Source: Bacteroidota bacterium (GTDB taxonomy: Bacteria; Bacteroidota; Bacteroidia; B-17B0; B-17BO). Taken from it: a DNA stretch of 9,957 nt. The stretch lies in the NCBI GenBank assembly GCA_025356715.1, contig JANXRU010000171.1, positions 1 through 9,957 on the forward strand. The letters run 5' to 3'. The position numbers and the translations under genes are program-made. This document shows, one piece after another, positions 1 through 5,609 of the stretch (position 1 is its first letter; each line of letters starts with the position of its first letter). The notes beneath the pieces were generated by a model. It did no database searches. It had not been told where the DNA came from and saw nothing but the letters and a program-made list of their open reading frames with translations.

Positions 1-16
1 TTGACTTATTATGGGC

Positions 17-131
17 TGTCCGCTAAAATTTTTACTTTTACTCATTGCTTAAGTTTTGTCGTAAAAATTAAAGTAATAAAAAAAGGGAGACGGTTGAAAT
101 ACCGCTCCCTTTTAAATCGTTTTATCGGACA
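17..131. repeat. 115-bp segment bounded by 12-bp imperfect inverted repeats
   Basis: TGTCCGCTAAAA at 17-28 is matched in inverted orientation by TTTTATCGGACA at 120-131, with one mismatch in 12. The interior contains a GC-stemmed hairpin and no coding frame. I see no flanking target-site duplication. It could be a MITE-like remnant or the end of an insertion element lying outside the window. It could also be chance in AT-rich sequence. Only the inverted repeat is observed; mobility is inference. Confidence 0.3.
78..113 (-). terminator. Rho-independent-type hairpin, probably bidirectional
   Basis: AAAAGGGAG (81-89) pairs with CTCCCTTTT (105-113). After a bulged A90, an inner CGG (91-93) pairs with CCG (102-104) around an 8-nt loop. 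Read on the minus strand, the stem is followed by a run of seven T (84-78), so termination in that direction is favoured. It lies downstream of rplT behind a first terminator, or it could end a plus-strand gene located before the window. Confidence 0.55.
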
Positions 132-140
132 CTAATGATT

Positions 141-183
141 ATTAATAAAAAAAGGCAACCATAAAATTGCCTTTTTTATTAAT
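141..183 (-). terminator. Terminator of the thrS-infC-rpmI-rplT operon
   Basis: GGCAA (154-158) pairs with TTGCC (167-171) around an 8-nt loop. The stem is extended by six A-T pairs (148-153 with 172-177). After one bulged A it continues with six more A-T pairs (141-146 with 178-183). The hairpin begins 15 nt beyond the rplT stop codon and gives a T-rich tail on the minus strand, so it is the natural end of the ribosomal-protein operon. Confidence 0.75.
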
Positions 184-198
184 GTATGAAACGTAAAA

Positions 199-543
199 TT
201 ATTTTACTTGATCAACAACTGCTTTAAAAGCTTCTGGATGATTCATTGCTAAATCAGCTAAAACTTTACGGTTTAAGTTAATGTTTTTAGCATTTACTTT
301 TCCAATAAATTCACTGTAGCTCATTCCGTATTGACGAACACCTGCATTGATACGCTGTATCCACAAACTACGCATAGTACGTTTTTTGTTTTTACGATCG
401 CGGTAAGCGTAAGTTAAACCTTTTTCTAAGGTATTTTTGGCTATAGTCCAAACATTACCTCTAGCACCCCAATAACCTTTAGTTAAAGCAAGGATTTTTT
501 TTCTGCGAGCTCTACTCGCTACGTGATTGACTGAACGTGGCAT
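199..543 (-). CDS. rplT: Large ribosomal subunit protein bL20
   Basis: This 114-aa basic protein is a full-length bL20, an early-assembly component of the 50S subunit that binds 23S rRNA. The N-terminus [18 protein letters not shown] and the following [15 protein letters not shown] segment are the conserved RNA-binding tail of the family. The [21 protein letters not shown] block opens the globular domain. It is the last gene of the translation operon and sits 101 nt downstream of rpmI, with a terminator directly after it. No Shine-Dalgarno sequence precedes the ATG; the upstream sequence is A-rich, as is usual in Bacteroidota. In E. coli and B. subtilis L20 represses its own operon by binding an rRNA-like mRNA site. 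Whether that happens here is unknown, though the spacer upstream is structured. Confidence 0.97.
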   Translation of the reverse strand: MPRSVNHVASRARRKKILALTKGYWGARGNVWTIAKNTLEKGLTYAYRDRKNKKRTMRSLWIQRINAGVRQYGMSYSEFIGKVNAKNINLNRKVLADLAMNHPEAFKAVVDQVK

Positions 544-566
544 TTCTTTTTAATTTTTTTTGATTT

Positions 567-637
567 TACGTGGCTAATTTTTAGCACTTTTAAAACGTAG
601 TTTCTGGTTAATTTCTTAACCGTTGCACTCGGGTTAA
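567..637 (-). promoter_or_regulatory. Structured rpmI-rplT intercistronic RNA, possible L20-type control site
   Basis: In the mRNA sense, GGTTAA (621-616) and TTAACC (611-606) form a 6-bp hairpin closed by a GAAA tetraloop. An upstream TTAACC (637-632) can pair with the same GGTTAA, so two mutually exclusive hairpins are possible. Next comes a second element in which TACGT (599-595) can pair with ACGTA (571-567). It encloses a GCTAA/TTAGC hairpin (585-581 with 577-573). The pairings are visible; any regulatory role is inferred by analogy with L20 operons in other phyla. Confidence 0.35.
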
Positions 638-644
638 TAAAAAA

Positions 645-839
645 TTACATCGCTAATAAAAACTTGATGTTATTCATATCACGCTTATGTACTAAGCCTG
701 ATTTGGTTAACGCTCGTTTTCCTTTAGTTGTTTTCTTGGTCAAAATGTGACTTTTGAAAGCATGTTTTCTTTTGATTTTGCCGGTCCCAGTTACAGAGAA
801 TCTCTTCTTTGCACTAGAGTTTGTTTTCATTTTTGGCAT
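645..839 (-). CDS. rpmI: Large ribosomal subunit protein bL35
   Basis: This 64-aa, strongly basic protein matches bL35 in length and pattern. The N-terminus [20 protein letters not shown] is followed by [13 protein letters not shown] and a C-terminal [11 protein letters not shown] helix. It is a small structural protein of the 50S subunit. The gene lies 47 nt downstream of infC and 101 nt upstream of rplT, the conserved infC-rpmI-rplT order. The ATG giving MPKMK fits the family N-terminus better than the second ATG three codons later. No Shine-Dalgarno sequence is visible in the A/T-rich leader. Confidence 0.96.
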   Translation of the reverse strand: MPKMKTNSSAKKRFSVTGTGKIKRKHAFKSHILTKKTTKGKRALTKSGLVHKRDMNNIKFLLAM

Positions 840-886
840 CTTACTTTGTTTTTATTTATTTGTTATTACTTATTCTCTTAATTATA

Positions 887-1540
887 TTATTTACCTACTT
901 TTTTAGGCGCTAATACCATCAACATCTTTTTACCTTCTAATACAGGTAATTGCTCTGCTTTACCCCATTCTTCTAATTCAGATGCAAAACGTAATAATAA
1001 AATAGTTCCTTGTTCTTTAAAAACAATTTCTCGTCCTCTAAAAAACACAAAAGCTTTTACTTTACTACCTTCTTGCAAAAACTTCATGGCATGATTTTTC
1101 TTAAATAAATAATCATGTTCATCAGTATGCGGACCAAAACGAATGTCTTTTACAACAACTTTCGATGCTTTTGCTTTTACTTCTTTTGCTTTCTTTTTTA
1201 GTTCGTATAAATACTTACCATAATCAACAACCTTACAAACAGGTGGATCAACGTTTGCCGCTATTTCAACTAAATCAACTCCTAATTCTTCAGCCATCTT
1301 AATAGCTTCTTCAATAGGGTAAACGCCTGCTTCAATATCATCACCTACAACACGCACTTGAGGCGTATTACGAATATTTTTATTGATACGGTGTAATTCT
1401 TCTCTTACACCAGGACGTTTAAATCCTTCTCTTAATCCTCGTGGACGTTTAAAAGGAACAGGCGCAGCAGGTGCACTACCTGGCTTAATAGGGCCTGTAT
1501 TTTTATTGTTGTTGTTTATTGGCTTTTTAAAAACGCTAAT
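887..1540 (-). CDS. infC: Translation initiation factor IF-3, with AUU start codon
   Basis: IF3 binds the 30S subunit, blocks premature 50S joining and proofreads the start codon and initiator tRNA. The frame is open from the stop at 1556-1558 and contains no ATG, GTG or TTG until a GTG at 1357. That GTG lies inside the conserved N-domain, after [12 protein letters not shown]. The family begins its N-domain with RIN..IR, so translation must start earlier. The only well-placed candidate is ATT at 1538-1540, preceded by GGAGG at a 5-nt spacing, and it gives 217 aa. Residues 1-45 form a basic Asn/Pro/Gly-rich extension. The N-domain follows (about 48-122, with [22 protein letters not shown]), then a Lys-rich linker and the C-domain (about 130-217, with [12 protein letters not shown] and the K.F...G.KVK.FV.FRGRE region). 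It starts 32 nt after the thrS stop. In E. coli infC also starts with AUU and is autoregulated by IF3 discrimination; the same is inferred here. Confidence 0.93.
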   Translation of the reverse strand: MSVFKKPINNNNKNTGPIKPGSAPAAPVPFKRPRGLREGFKRPGVREELHRINKNIRNTPQVRVVGDDIEAGVYPIEEAIKMAEELGVDLVEIAANVDPPVCKVVDYGKYLYELKKKAKEVKAKASKVVVKDIRFGPHTDEHDYLFKKNHAMKFLQEGSKVKAFVFFRGREIVFKEQGTILLLRFASELEEWGKAEQLPVLEGKKMLMVLAPKKVGK

Positions 1541-1544
1541 TTTG

Positions 1545-1550
1545 ACCTCC
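1545..1550 (-). promoter_or_regulatory. Strong Shine-Dalgarno site of infC
   Basis: The mRNA-sense sequence GGAGGT lies 5 nt (measured from GGAGG) before the ATT start of infC. None of the other minus-strand genes here (thrS, rpmI, rplT, mqnC, the SDR gene) has a comparable site, which fits the general rarity of Shine-Dalgarno sequences in Bacteroidota. It decides the infC start and may compensate for the weak AUU codon. Confidence 0.75.
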
Positions 1551-1572
1551 GCTTTTTAGTTAATATTAATAT

Positions 1573-3522
1573 TTAGTTTACTGTTGTTCTTTTAAAATCA
1601 TTGTCGATAGTGGCTTGTATGAGTTTTGCAAATTCTTCAATAGTCATTGTGCCTATATCGCCTTTACCATGTTCTCGTACTGCAACTGTCCCTTCTTCTG
1701 CTTCTTTTTCGCCAACTACTAACATAAACGGTATTTTGTTTACTTCGTTATCCCGAATTTTCTTCCCAATTTTTTCGTTCCTATCATCAACAAGGCCGCG
1801 AATATCGGAAATATTTAACAATTCTGAAACTTTTTTTGCATAATCATTGTATTTTTCACTGATTGGTAAAATAGCAAATTGATCTGGAGTTAACCACAAT
1901 GGAAAATTACCACCACAATGTTCTATTAAAACCGCTATAAATCGCTCTAAAGAACCAAATGGCGCACGATGAATCATTACAGGGCGATGTTTTAAATTAT
2001 CAGACCCAGTGTATTCTAATTCAAAACGCTCGGGTAAATTATAATCTACTTGTATGGTTCCTAATTGCCATTTACGACCAATGGCATCTTTCACCATGAA
2101 ATCTAATTTTGGACCATAAAAGGCGGCTTCTCCTGTTTCAACAACTGTTTTTAAACCTTTAGCAGCAGCAGATTCAATAATAGCACTTTCTGCTAAAGCC
2201 CAATTTTCGTCAGAACCAATGTACTTCGTTTTATTTTCAGGATCTCTTAAGGATACTTGTGCCGTGTAATCTTTAAAACCTAAGGCATTAAATACATATA
2301 ATACCAAATCAATTACTTTTAAAAACTCTTCTTTTACCTGATCGGGACGAACAAATAAATGAGCATCATCCTGTGTAAAGCCACGTACACGAGTTAATCC
2401 GTGCAATTCTCCCTTTTGTTCGTAACGGTAAACCGTTCCAAACTCTGCATAACGGATTGGTAAATCTTTATACGATTTTGGTGATGCTTTATAAATTTCG
2501 CAGTGATGCGGGCAATTCATAGGCTTCAAAAAAAACTCTTCTCCCTCATGTGGCGTTTTTATTGGCTGAAACGAATCGGCGCCATATTTTTCATAATGTC
2601 CTGAACACACATACAAATCTTTCAACGCGATATGTGGCGTTGCTACTGGTAAATAACCTGCTTTTAATTGAGCTTTTTGCAAAAACTGAATTAAACGCTC
2701 ACGAAGCATGGCGCCTTTTGGCAACCATAATGGTAAACCCATTCCTACTTTTTCAGAAAATGTAAATAATTCCATTTCCTTACCAAGCTTACGATGATCA
2801 CGTTTTTTAGCCTCTTCCAATAAAACCAAATATTCTTTTAGTTCTTTATCTTTTGGAAAAGTAATGCCATAGATACGAGTTAACATTTTATTTTTCTCGT
2901 CACCTTTCCAATAAGCACCAGCAATACTTAAAACTTTGGCAGCCTTAATAAAACCAGTGTTAGGAATATGTGGTCCTCGACATAAATCAGTAAAATTACC
3001 TTGAGTATATAAGGTAATATTGCCATCTTCTAAACGCTCTAATAAGTCTAATTTATAAGAATCACCTTTATCTGAAAAATATTTAATAGCATCCGCTTTT
3101 GAAATCTCTTGACGAATGTAAGTGTTGTTTTGACGGGCTAATTCAAGCATCTTAGCTTCAATTTTTTCAAAATCGGCTGGAGATAATGTTTCCCCATTTA
3201 AATCCACATCATAATAAAATCCATTTTCTAATGGTGGACCAACCCAAAATTTAACATCTGGATAAAGCGCTTCTAAAGCTTCTGCTAATAAATGTGCAGA
3301 GGAGTGCCATAAGGTATTTTTCCCTTCATCATCATTCCAGGTTAATAAACTCAGCGTGGAGTTTTCGTTAATAACCGTATTGGCATCAACTACTATACTA
3401 TTTAATTTTGCTGCTAATACATTGCGGGCAAGACCTTCGCTAATGCTTAATGCCACTTGCATGGCAGTAGTTCCTTTTTCGTATTCACGAACCGAACCAT
3501 CGGGTAACGTAATTTTTATCAT
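1573..3522 (-). CDS. thrS: Threonine--tRNA ligase (ThrRS)
   Basis: This full-length 649-aa bacterial ThrRS charges tRNA-Thr in the cytoplasm and hydrolyses mischarged Ser-tRNA-Thr. Domains in order are an N-terminal TGS domain (about 1-62), an editing domain (about 65-225), the class II catalytic core (about 245-540) and the anticodon-binding domain (about 546-640). The editing domain has the H73xxxH77 motif and C181/H185 in DLCRGPH. The catalytic zinc ligands are C337 (MNCPHH), H388 (DDAHLF) and H518 (MIHRA). Motif 2 is seen around [12 protein letters not shown] and motif 3 around [13 protein letters not shown]. Editing and catalytic residues are all present, so the enzyme should be fully functional. 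The gene opens the thrS-infC-rpmI-rplT operon. Its leader contains a hairpin resembling the tRNA-Thr anticodon arm 8 nt before the ATG, suggesting that free ThrRS represses its own translation as in E. coli. Confidence 0.98.
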   Translation of the reverse strand: MIKITLPDGSVREYEKGTTAMQVALSISEGLARNVLAAKLNSIVVDANTVINENSTLSLLTWNDDEGKNTLWHSSAHLLAEALEALYPDVKFWVGPPLENGFYYDVDLNGETLSPADFEKIEAKMLELARQNNTYIRQEISKADAIKYFSDKGDSYKLDLLERLEDGNITLYTQGNFTDLCRGPHIPNTGFIKAAKVLSIAGAYWKGDEKNKMLTRIYGITFPKDKELKEYLVLLEEAKKRDHRKLGKEMELFTFSEKVGMGLPLWLPKGAMLRERLIQFLQKAQLKAGYLPVATPHIALKDLYVCSGHYEKYGADSFQPIKTPHEGEEFFLKPMNCPHHCEIYKASPKSYKDLPIRYAEFGTVYRYEQKGELHGLTRVRGFTQDDAHLFVRPDQVKEEFLKVIDLVLYVFNALGFKDYTAQVSLRDPENKTKYIGSDENWALAESAIIESAAAKGLKTVVETGEAAFYGPKLDFMVKDAIGRKWQLGTIQVDYNLPERFELEYTGSDNLKHRPVMIHRAPFGSLERFIAVLIEHCGGNFPLWLTPDQFAILPISEKYNDYAKKVSELLNISDIRGLVDDRNEKIGKKIRDNEVNKIPFMLVVGEKEAEEGTVAVREHGKGDIGTMTIEEFAKLIQATIDNDFKRTTVN

Positions 3523-3530
3523 AAGAGTTT

Positions 3531-3547
3531 CCCACTCACAACGTGGG
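3531..3547 (-). promoter_or_regulatory. thrS leader hairpin mimicking the tRNA-Thr(UGU) anticodon arm
   Basis: In the mRNA sense, CCCAC (3547-3543) pairs with GTGGG (3535-3531) around the 7-nt loop GTTGTGA. This is a 5-bp stem with a 7-nt loop, 17 nt in all, exactly the size of a tRNA anticodon arm. With tRNA numbering the loop reads G32 U33 U34 G35 U36 G37 A38. It therefore has the invariant U33 and the anticodon UGU, which reads the Thr codon ACA. G35 and U36 are known ThrRS identity bases. The hairpin ends 8 nt before the thrS ATG, so ThrRS binding would block ribosome loading. The structure is seen; the function is inferred from the E. coli thrS operator. Confidence 0.65.
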
Positions 3548-3562
3548 TTTTAATTTAGGGGA

Positions 3563-3570
3563 CAAATTTA
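3563..3570 (-). promoter_or_regulatory. Candidate thrS promoter, -7 element
   Basis: TAAATTTG on the minus strand matches the Bacteroidota -7 consensus TAnnTTTG exactly. Transcription would begin near 3555-3558 and give a leader of about 35 nt that contains little besides the anticodon-like hairpin. No clear TTG/TTTG -33 element is seen at the expected spacing, so the assignment rests on the -7 box and its position. Confidence 0.5.
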
Positions 3571-3681
3571 ATAGAAATTATATAATTAAGGATAGAAAAT
3601 TATTTCTTGTTAACAACAATCGAAGCAACCTTTAGTTTTATTACGTTTTATCGAAAAACATTAAAATTCCCTATTAATTAA

Positions 3682-4365
3682 CTAAGGTGTACTTAAAGAA
3701 ACAGGTAATATTTTTCCATTATAGTAGAAGTGGCCTTTTGTAGCAAAATCATAAATGTAATTAGCCATTTCAATTGGCTTTAATGGCGCTTGATAGCCAG
3801 GAAAGGCTTCTTCCAACATTTCTGTTTGAACAGCTCCTAAAGCCAAACAATTAACAGCTATGTTTTTATCTTTAAACTCTTCTGCTAAACATTCCGTTAA
3901 ACCTGCAATAGCCGCTTTTGAAGAACTGTAAGCTGATAAACCCGCAAATTTTGCAGAGCCTTGAAATCCTCCCATACTACTAATAGTAACAACATGAGCT
4001 TTTTGATATTTACCCATTAAACCAGCTAATTGTTGCGTTAAATAAAAAGGAGCAAACACATTAACTTGGTATATACTTAGTAATTCAGATGGCGTAATTT
4101 TTTCAAAGTCTTTATTTATCAAAGCGCCTGCATTATGAATAATACAATCAATGGTTGCAAAACTTTCTTTGATTGTTTTTAATGCATAATCCATACTTAC
4201 CTGTGAATTTAAATCAGTAGAAATCGATTTTAAATTAGCATGTTTAATTGCACCTAAGGGTTCTATATTCCGAGTTAAACATATAACCATATGTCCATTA
4301 TCAATGAATAGTTTAGCTAGTTCAAACCCTATGCCCCTACTCGCTCCTGTAAGAATTATATTCAT
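3682..4365 (-). CDS. Short-chain dehydrogenase/reductase (SDR), substrate unknown
   Basis: This 227-aa protein is a compact classical SDR, an NAD(P)-dependent oxidoreductase of the cytoplasm. The Rossmann nucleotide-binding motif TGASRGIG is at residues 6-13, followed by D51 in STDL. The NAG motif is at 78-80 (HNAG) and N102 follows it. The catalytic triad is S130 (ISSMGG), Y146 and K150 (YSSSK). R10 in the glycine-rich loop is compatible with NADPH preference, but this is weak evidence. At 227 aa it is slightly shorter than the usual 240-260, with a short C-terminus after the active site. It begins 3 nt after the mqnC stop codon, so the two are almost certainly co-transcribed and perhaps translationally coupled. 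The substrate cannot be read from the sequence. A role next to menaquinone synthesis is possible only by association. Confidence 0.85.
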   Translation of the reverse strand: MNIILTGASRGIGFELAKLFIDNGHMVICLTRNIEPLGAIKHANLKSISTDLNSQVSMDYALKTIKESFATIDCIIHNAGALINKDFEKITPSELLSIYQVNVFAPFYLTQQLAGLMGKYQKAHVVTISSMGGFQGSAKFAGLSAYSSSKAAIAGLTECLAEEFKDKNIAVNCLALGAVQTEMLEEAFPGYQAPLKPIEMANYIYDFATKGHFYYNGKILPVSLSTP

Positions 4366-4368
4366 AAA

Positions 4369-5502
4369 TTAATAATTAATAATTTGCTCTTCAATTTCAT
4401 TTGGAACATCTCTGAACCCGTATTGCTGATTTCGTAATTGAGGTTCAAAACCAGCTTCTTTAATGGCATCTTGAATTGTTTTGTAAGTAAAACGATGGGG
4501 AGCACCAGCAACACTAACAACATTTTCCTCTATCATAATACTTCCAAAATCATTTGCACCAGCATGCAAACAAATTTGTGCTGTTTCTTTTCCTACAGTT
4601 AACCAAGAAGCTTGAATATTTTCAATATTTGGTAACATAATACGGCTTAATGCTAGCATACGAATATATTCGTCAGAGCCAACATTATTAGTAATACCTT
4701 TTACGCGTTTTAATAACGTGCCATCATCCTGAAATGGCCAAGGAATAAAGGCTAAAAAGCCTTTGGCCTCTTTTGGTTTTTCTGCTTGCACATCACGTAA
4801 CCAAACCAAATGTTCGAAGCGTTCGTAAATAGTTTCAATATGCCCAAACATCATTGTAGCAGACGTTGTGATATTTAATTGGTGGCAAGCACGCATTACA
4901 TCTAACCATTCACGGCCAGTACATTTTCCTTTTGAAATTAAACGGCGAACTCTATCATTTAAAATTTCGGCACCTGCTCCAGGTAAACTATCCATTCCAG
5001 CTTCAAGCAATGCTTTTAGAACTTCGGTATGAGTTGATTTTTCGAGCTTAGTAATATGTGCAATTTCGGGGGGGCCTAGAGCATGTAATTTTAAAGATGG
5101 AAATAAAGATTTTAATTCCTTAAATAAATTCACATAATAACTTAATCCTAAATCAGGATGGTGTCCACCTTGTAATAATAATTGTTCTCCACCATATTTA
5201 AAAGTTTCTTCTATTTTCTGCTTGTAAGTTTCGATGCTTGTTACATAAGATTCGGGATGGCCAGGAATACGATAGAAGTTACAAAACTTACAATTAGCAA
5301 TACATACATTAGTTGTATTTAGATTTCTATCAATAATCCACGTTACTTTATTAGAATTGTTTTTTTTTATGTTTCTAATGTCATTAGCTACAAACATCAA
5401 TTCTGTAGTGGGCGCATTTTCATATAAAAACACACCTTCTTCAATGGATAAGAATTCCAAGTTTAGGGCACGTTTTAAAAGAGATTGAACTGTCATAACC
5501 AT
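4369..5502 (-). CDS. mqnC: Cyclic dehypoxanthinyl futalosine synthase (radical SAM)
   Basis: MqnC catalyses the radical-SAM cyclisation of dehypoxanthine futalosine in the futalosine pathway to menaquinone. The 377-aa length fits the family. The [4Fe-4S]/SAM motif CxxxCxxC is C67, C71, C74 (NVCIANCKFCNFYR). Further family blocks include WIIDRNLN before the cluster, GGEQLLLQGGHHPDLGLSYY, LHALGPPEIAHI, SLPGAGAEIL, SATMMFGHIET, GFLAFIPWPFQ, IQASWLTVGKE and GANDFGSIMIEENVV. These patterns fit MqnC better than its paralogue MqnE, although both belong to one superfamily and the distinction rests on recalled motifs. The start may be the first ATG (MVMTV) or the one two codons later. No other mqn gene is in the window. 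The SDR gene follows 3 nt downstream, and a divergent signalling operon lies upstream. Confidence 0.88.
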   Translation of the reverse strand: MVMTVQSLLKRALNLEFLSIEEGVFLYENAPTTELMFVANDIRNIKKNNSNKVTWIIDRNLNTTNVCIANCKFCNFYRIPGHPESYVTSIETYKQKIEETFKYGGEQLLLQGGHHPDLGLSYYVNLFKELKSLFPSLKLHALGPPEIAHITKLEKSTHTEVLKALLEAGMDSLPGAGAEILNDRVRRLISKGKCTGREWLDVMRACHQLNITTSATMMFGHIETIYERFEHLVWLRDVQAEKPKEAKGFLAFIPWPFQDDGTLLKRVKGITNNVGSDEYIRMLALSRIMLPNIENIQASWLTVGKETAQICLHAGANDFGSIMIEENVVSVAGAPHRFTYKTIQDAIKEAGFEPQLRNQQYGFRDVPNEIEEQIINY

Positions 5503-5516
5503 TTTTATTTATAAGG

Positions 5517-5545
5517 TAAAAGTAATCTTTATTAAGTGAAACAAA
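5517..5545 (-). promoter_or_regulatory. Weak candidate promoter for mqnC-SDR
   Basis: On the minus strand TTTG (5545-5542) is followed after 17 nt by TACTTTTA (5524-5517), which matches TAnnTTTG except for the last base. Transcription would begin about 8-10 nt before the mqnC ATG. The region is very AT-rich, so chance matches are likely. Confidence 0.3.
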
Positions 5546-5569
5546 AAGTTGATTAGGAAGTTTAATAAA

Positions 5570-5600
5570 TTGTCTTTTTAGATTAAAAAAGATATATTTG
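5570..5600 (+). promoter_or_regulatory. Candidate Bacteroidota-type promoter for the tandem phosphatase operon
   Basis: TTG at 5570-5572 is followed after a 20-nt spacer by TATATTTG at 5593-5600, a full match to the TTG-N17-23-TAnnTTTG pattern of Bacteroidota primary-sigma promoters. The expected start site (about 5605-5608) is only a few bases before the ATG at 5610, so the mRNA would be leaderless or nearly so. A TTG at 5598-5600, in frame with the gene, lies inside the -7 element and is therefore rejected as a start codon. Confidence 0.5.
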
Positions 5601-5609
5601 AATGGAGAT

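Noticed and set aside
887..1357. infC starting at GTG 1357 (156 aa)
   Set aside because: It would remove the conserved [11 protein letters not shown] segment at the start of the IF3 N-domain. The frame continues upstream to an ATT with a well-placed GGAGG.
1601..3553. Plus-strand open frames within thrS (1601-1843, 2550-2765, 3356-3553)
   Set aside because: They are antisense to a fully conserved ThrRS, have no recognisable domains or initiation signals, and are explained as shadows of thrS.
3548..3681. Terminator between the SDR gene and thrS
   Set aside because: No GC-stemmed hairpin with a T-run was found on the minus strand. The only short palindrome near 3607-3616 is AT-rich and lacks a T tract. 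Read-through into thrS remains possible.
4369..5502. Assignment of the radical-SAM gene as mqnE
   Set aside because: The blocks TMMFGHIET, FIPWPFQ and GANDFGSIMIEENVV together with the 377-aa length fit MqnC better. The two are paralogues, so a profile search would settle it.
5598..5609. TTG at 5598 as the start of the first phosphatase gene
   Set aside because: It overlaps the TATATTTG promoter element, and it places an acidic MNGD before the signal peptide. The ATG at 5610 gives a normal signal peptide beginning MKNNR.
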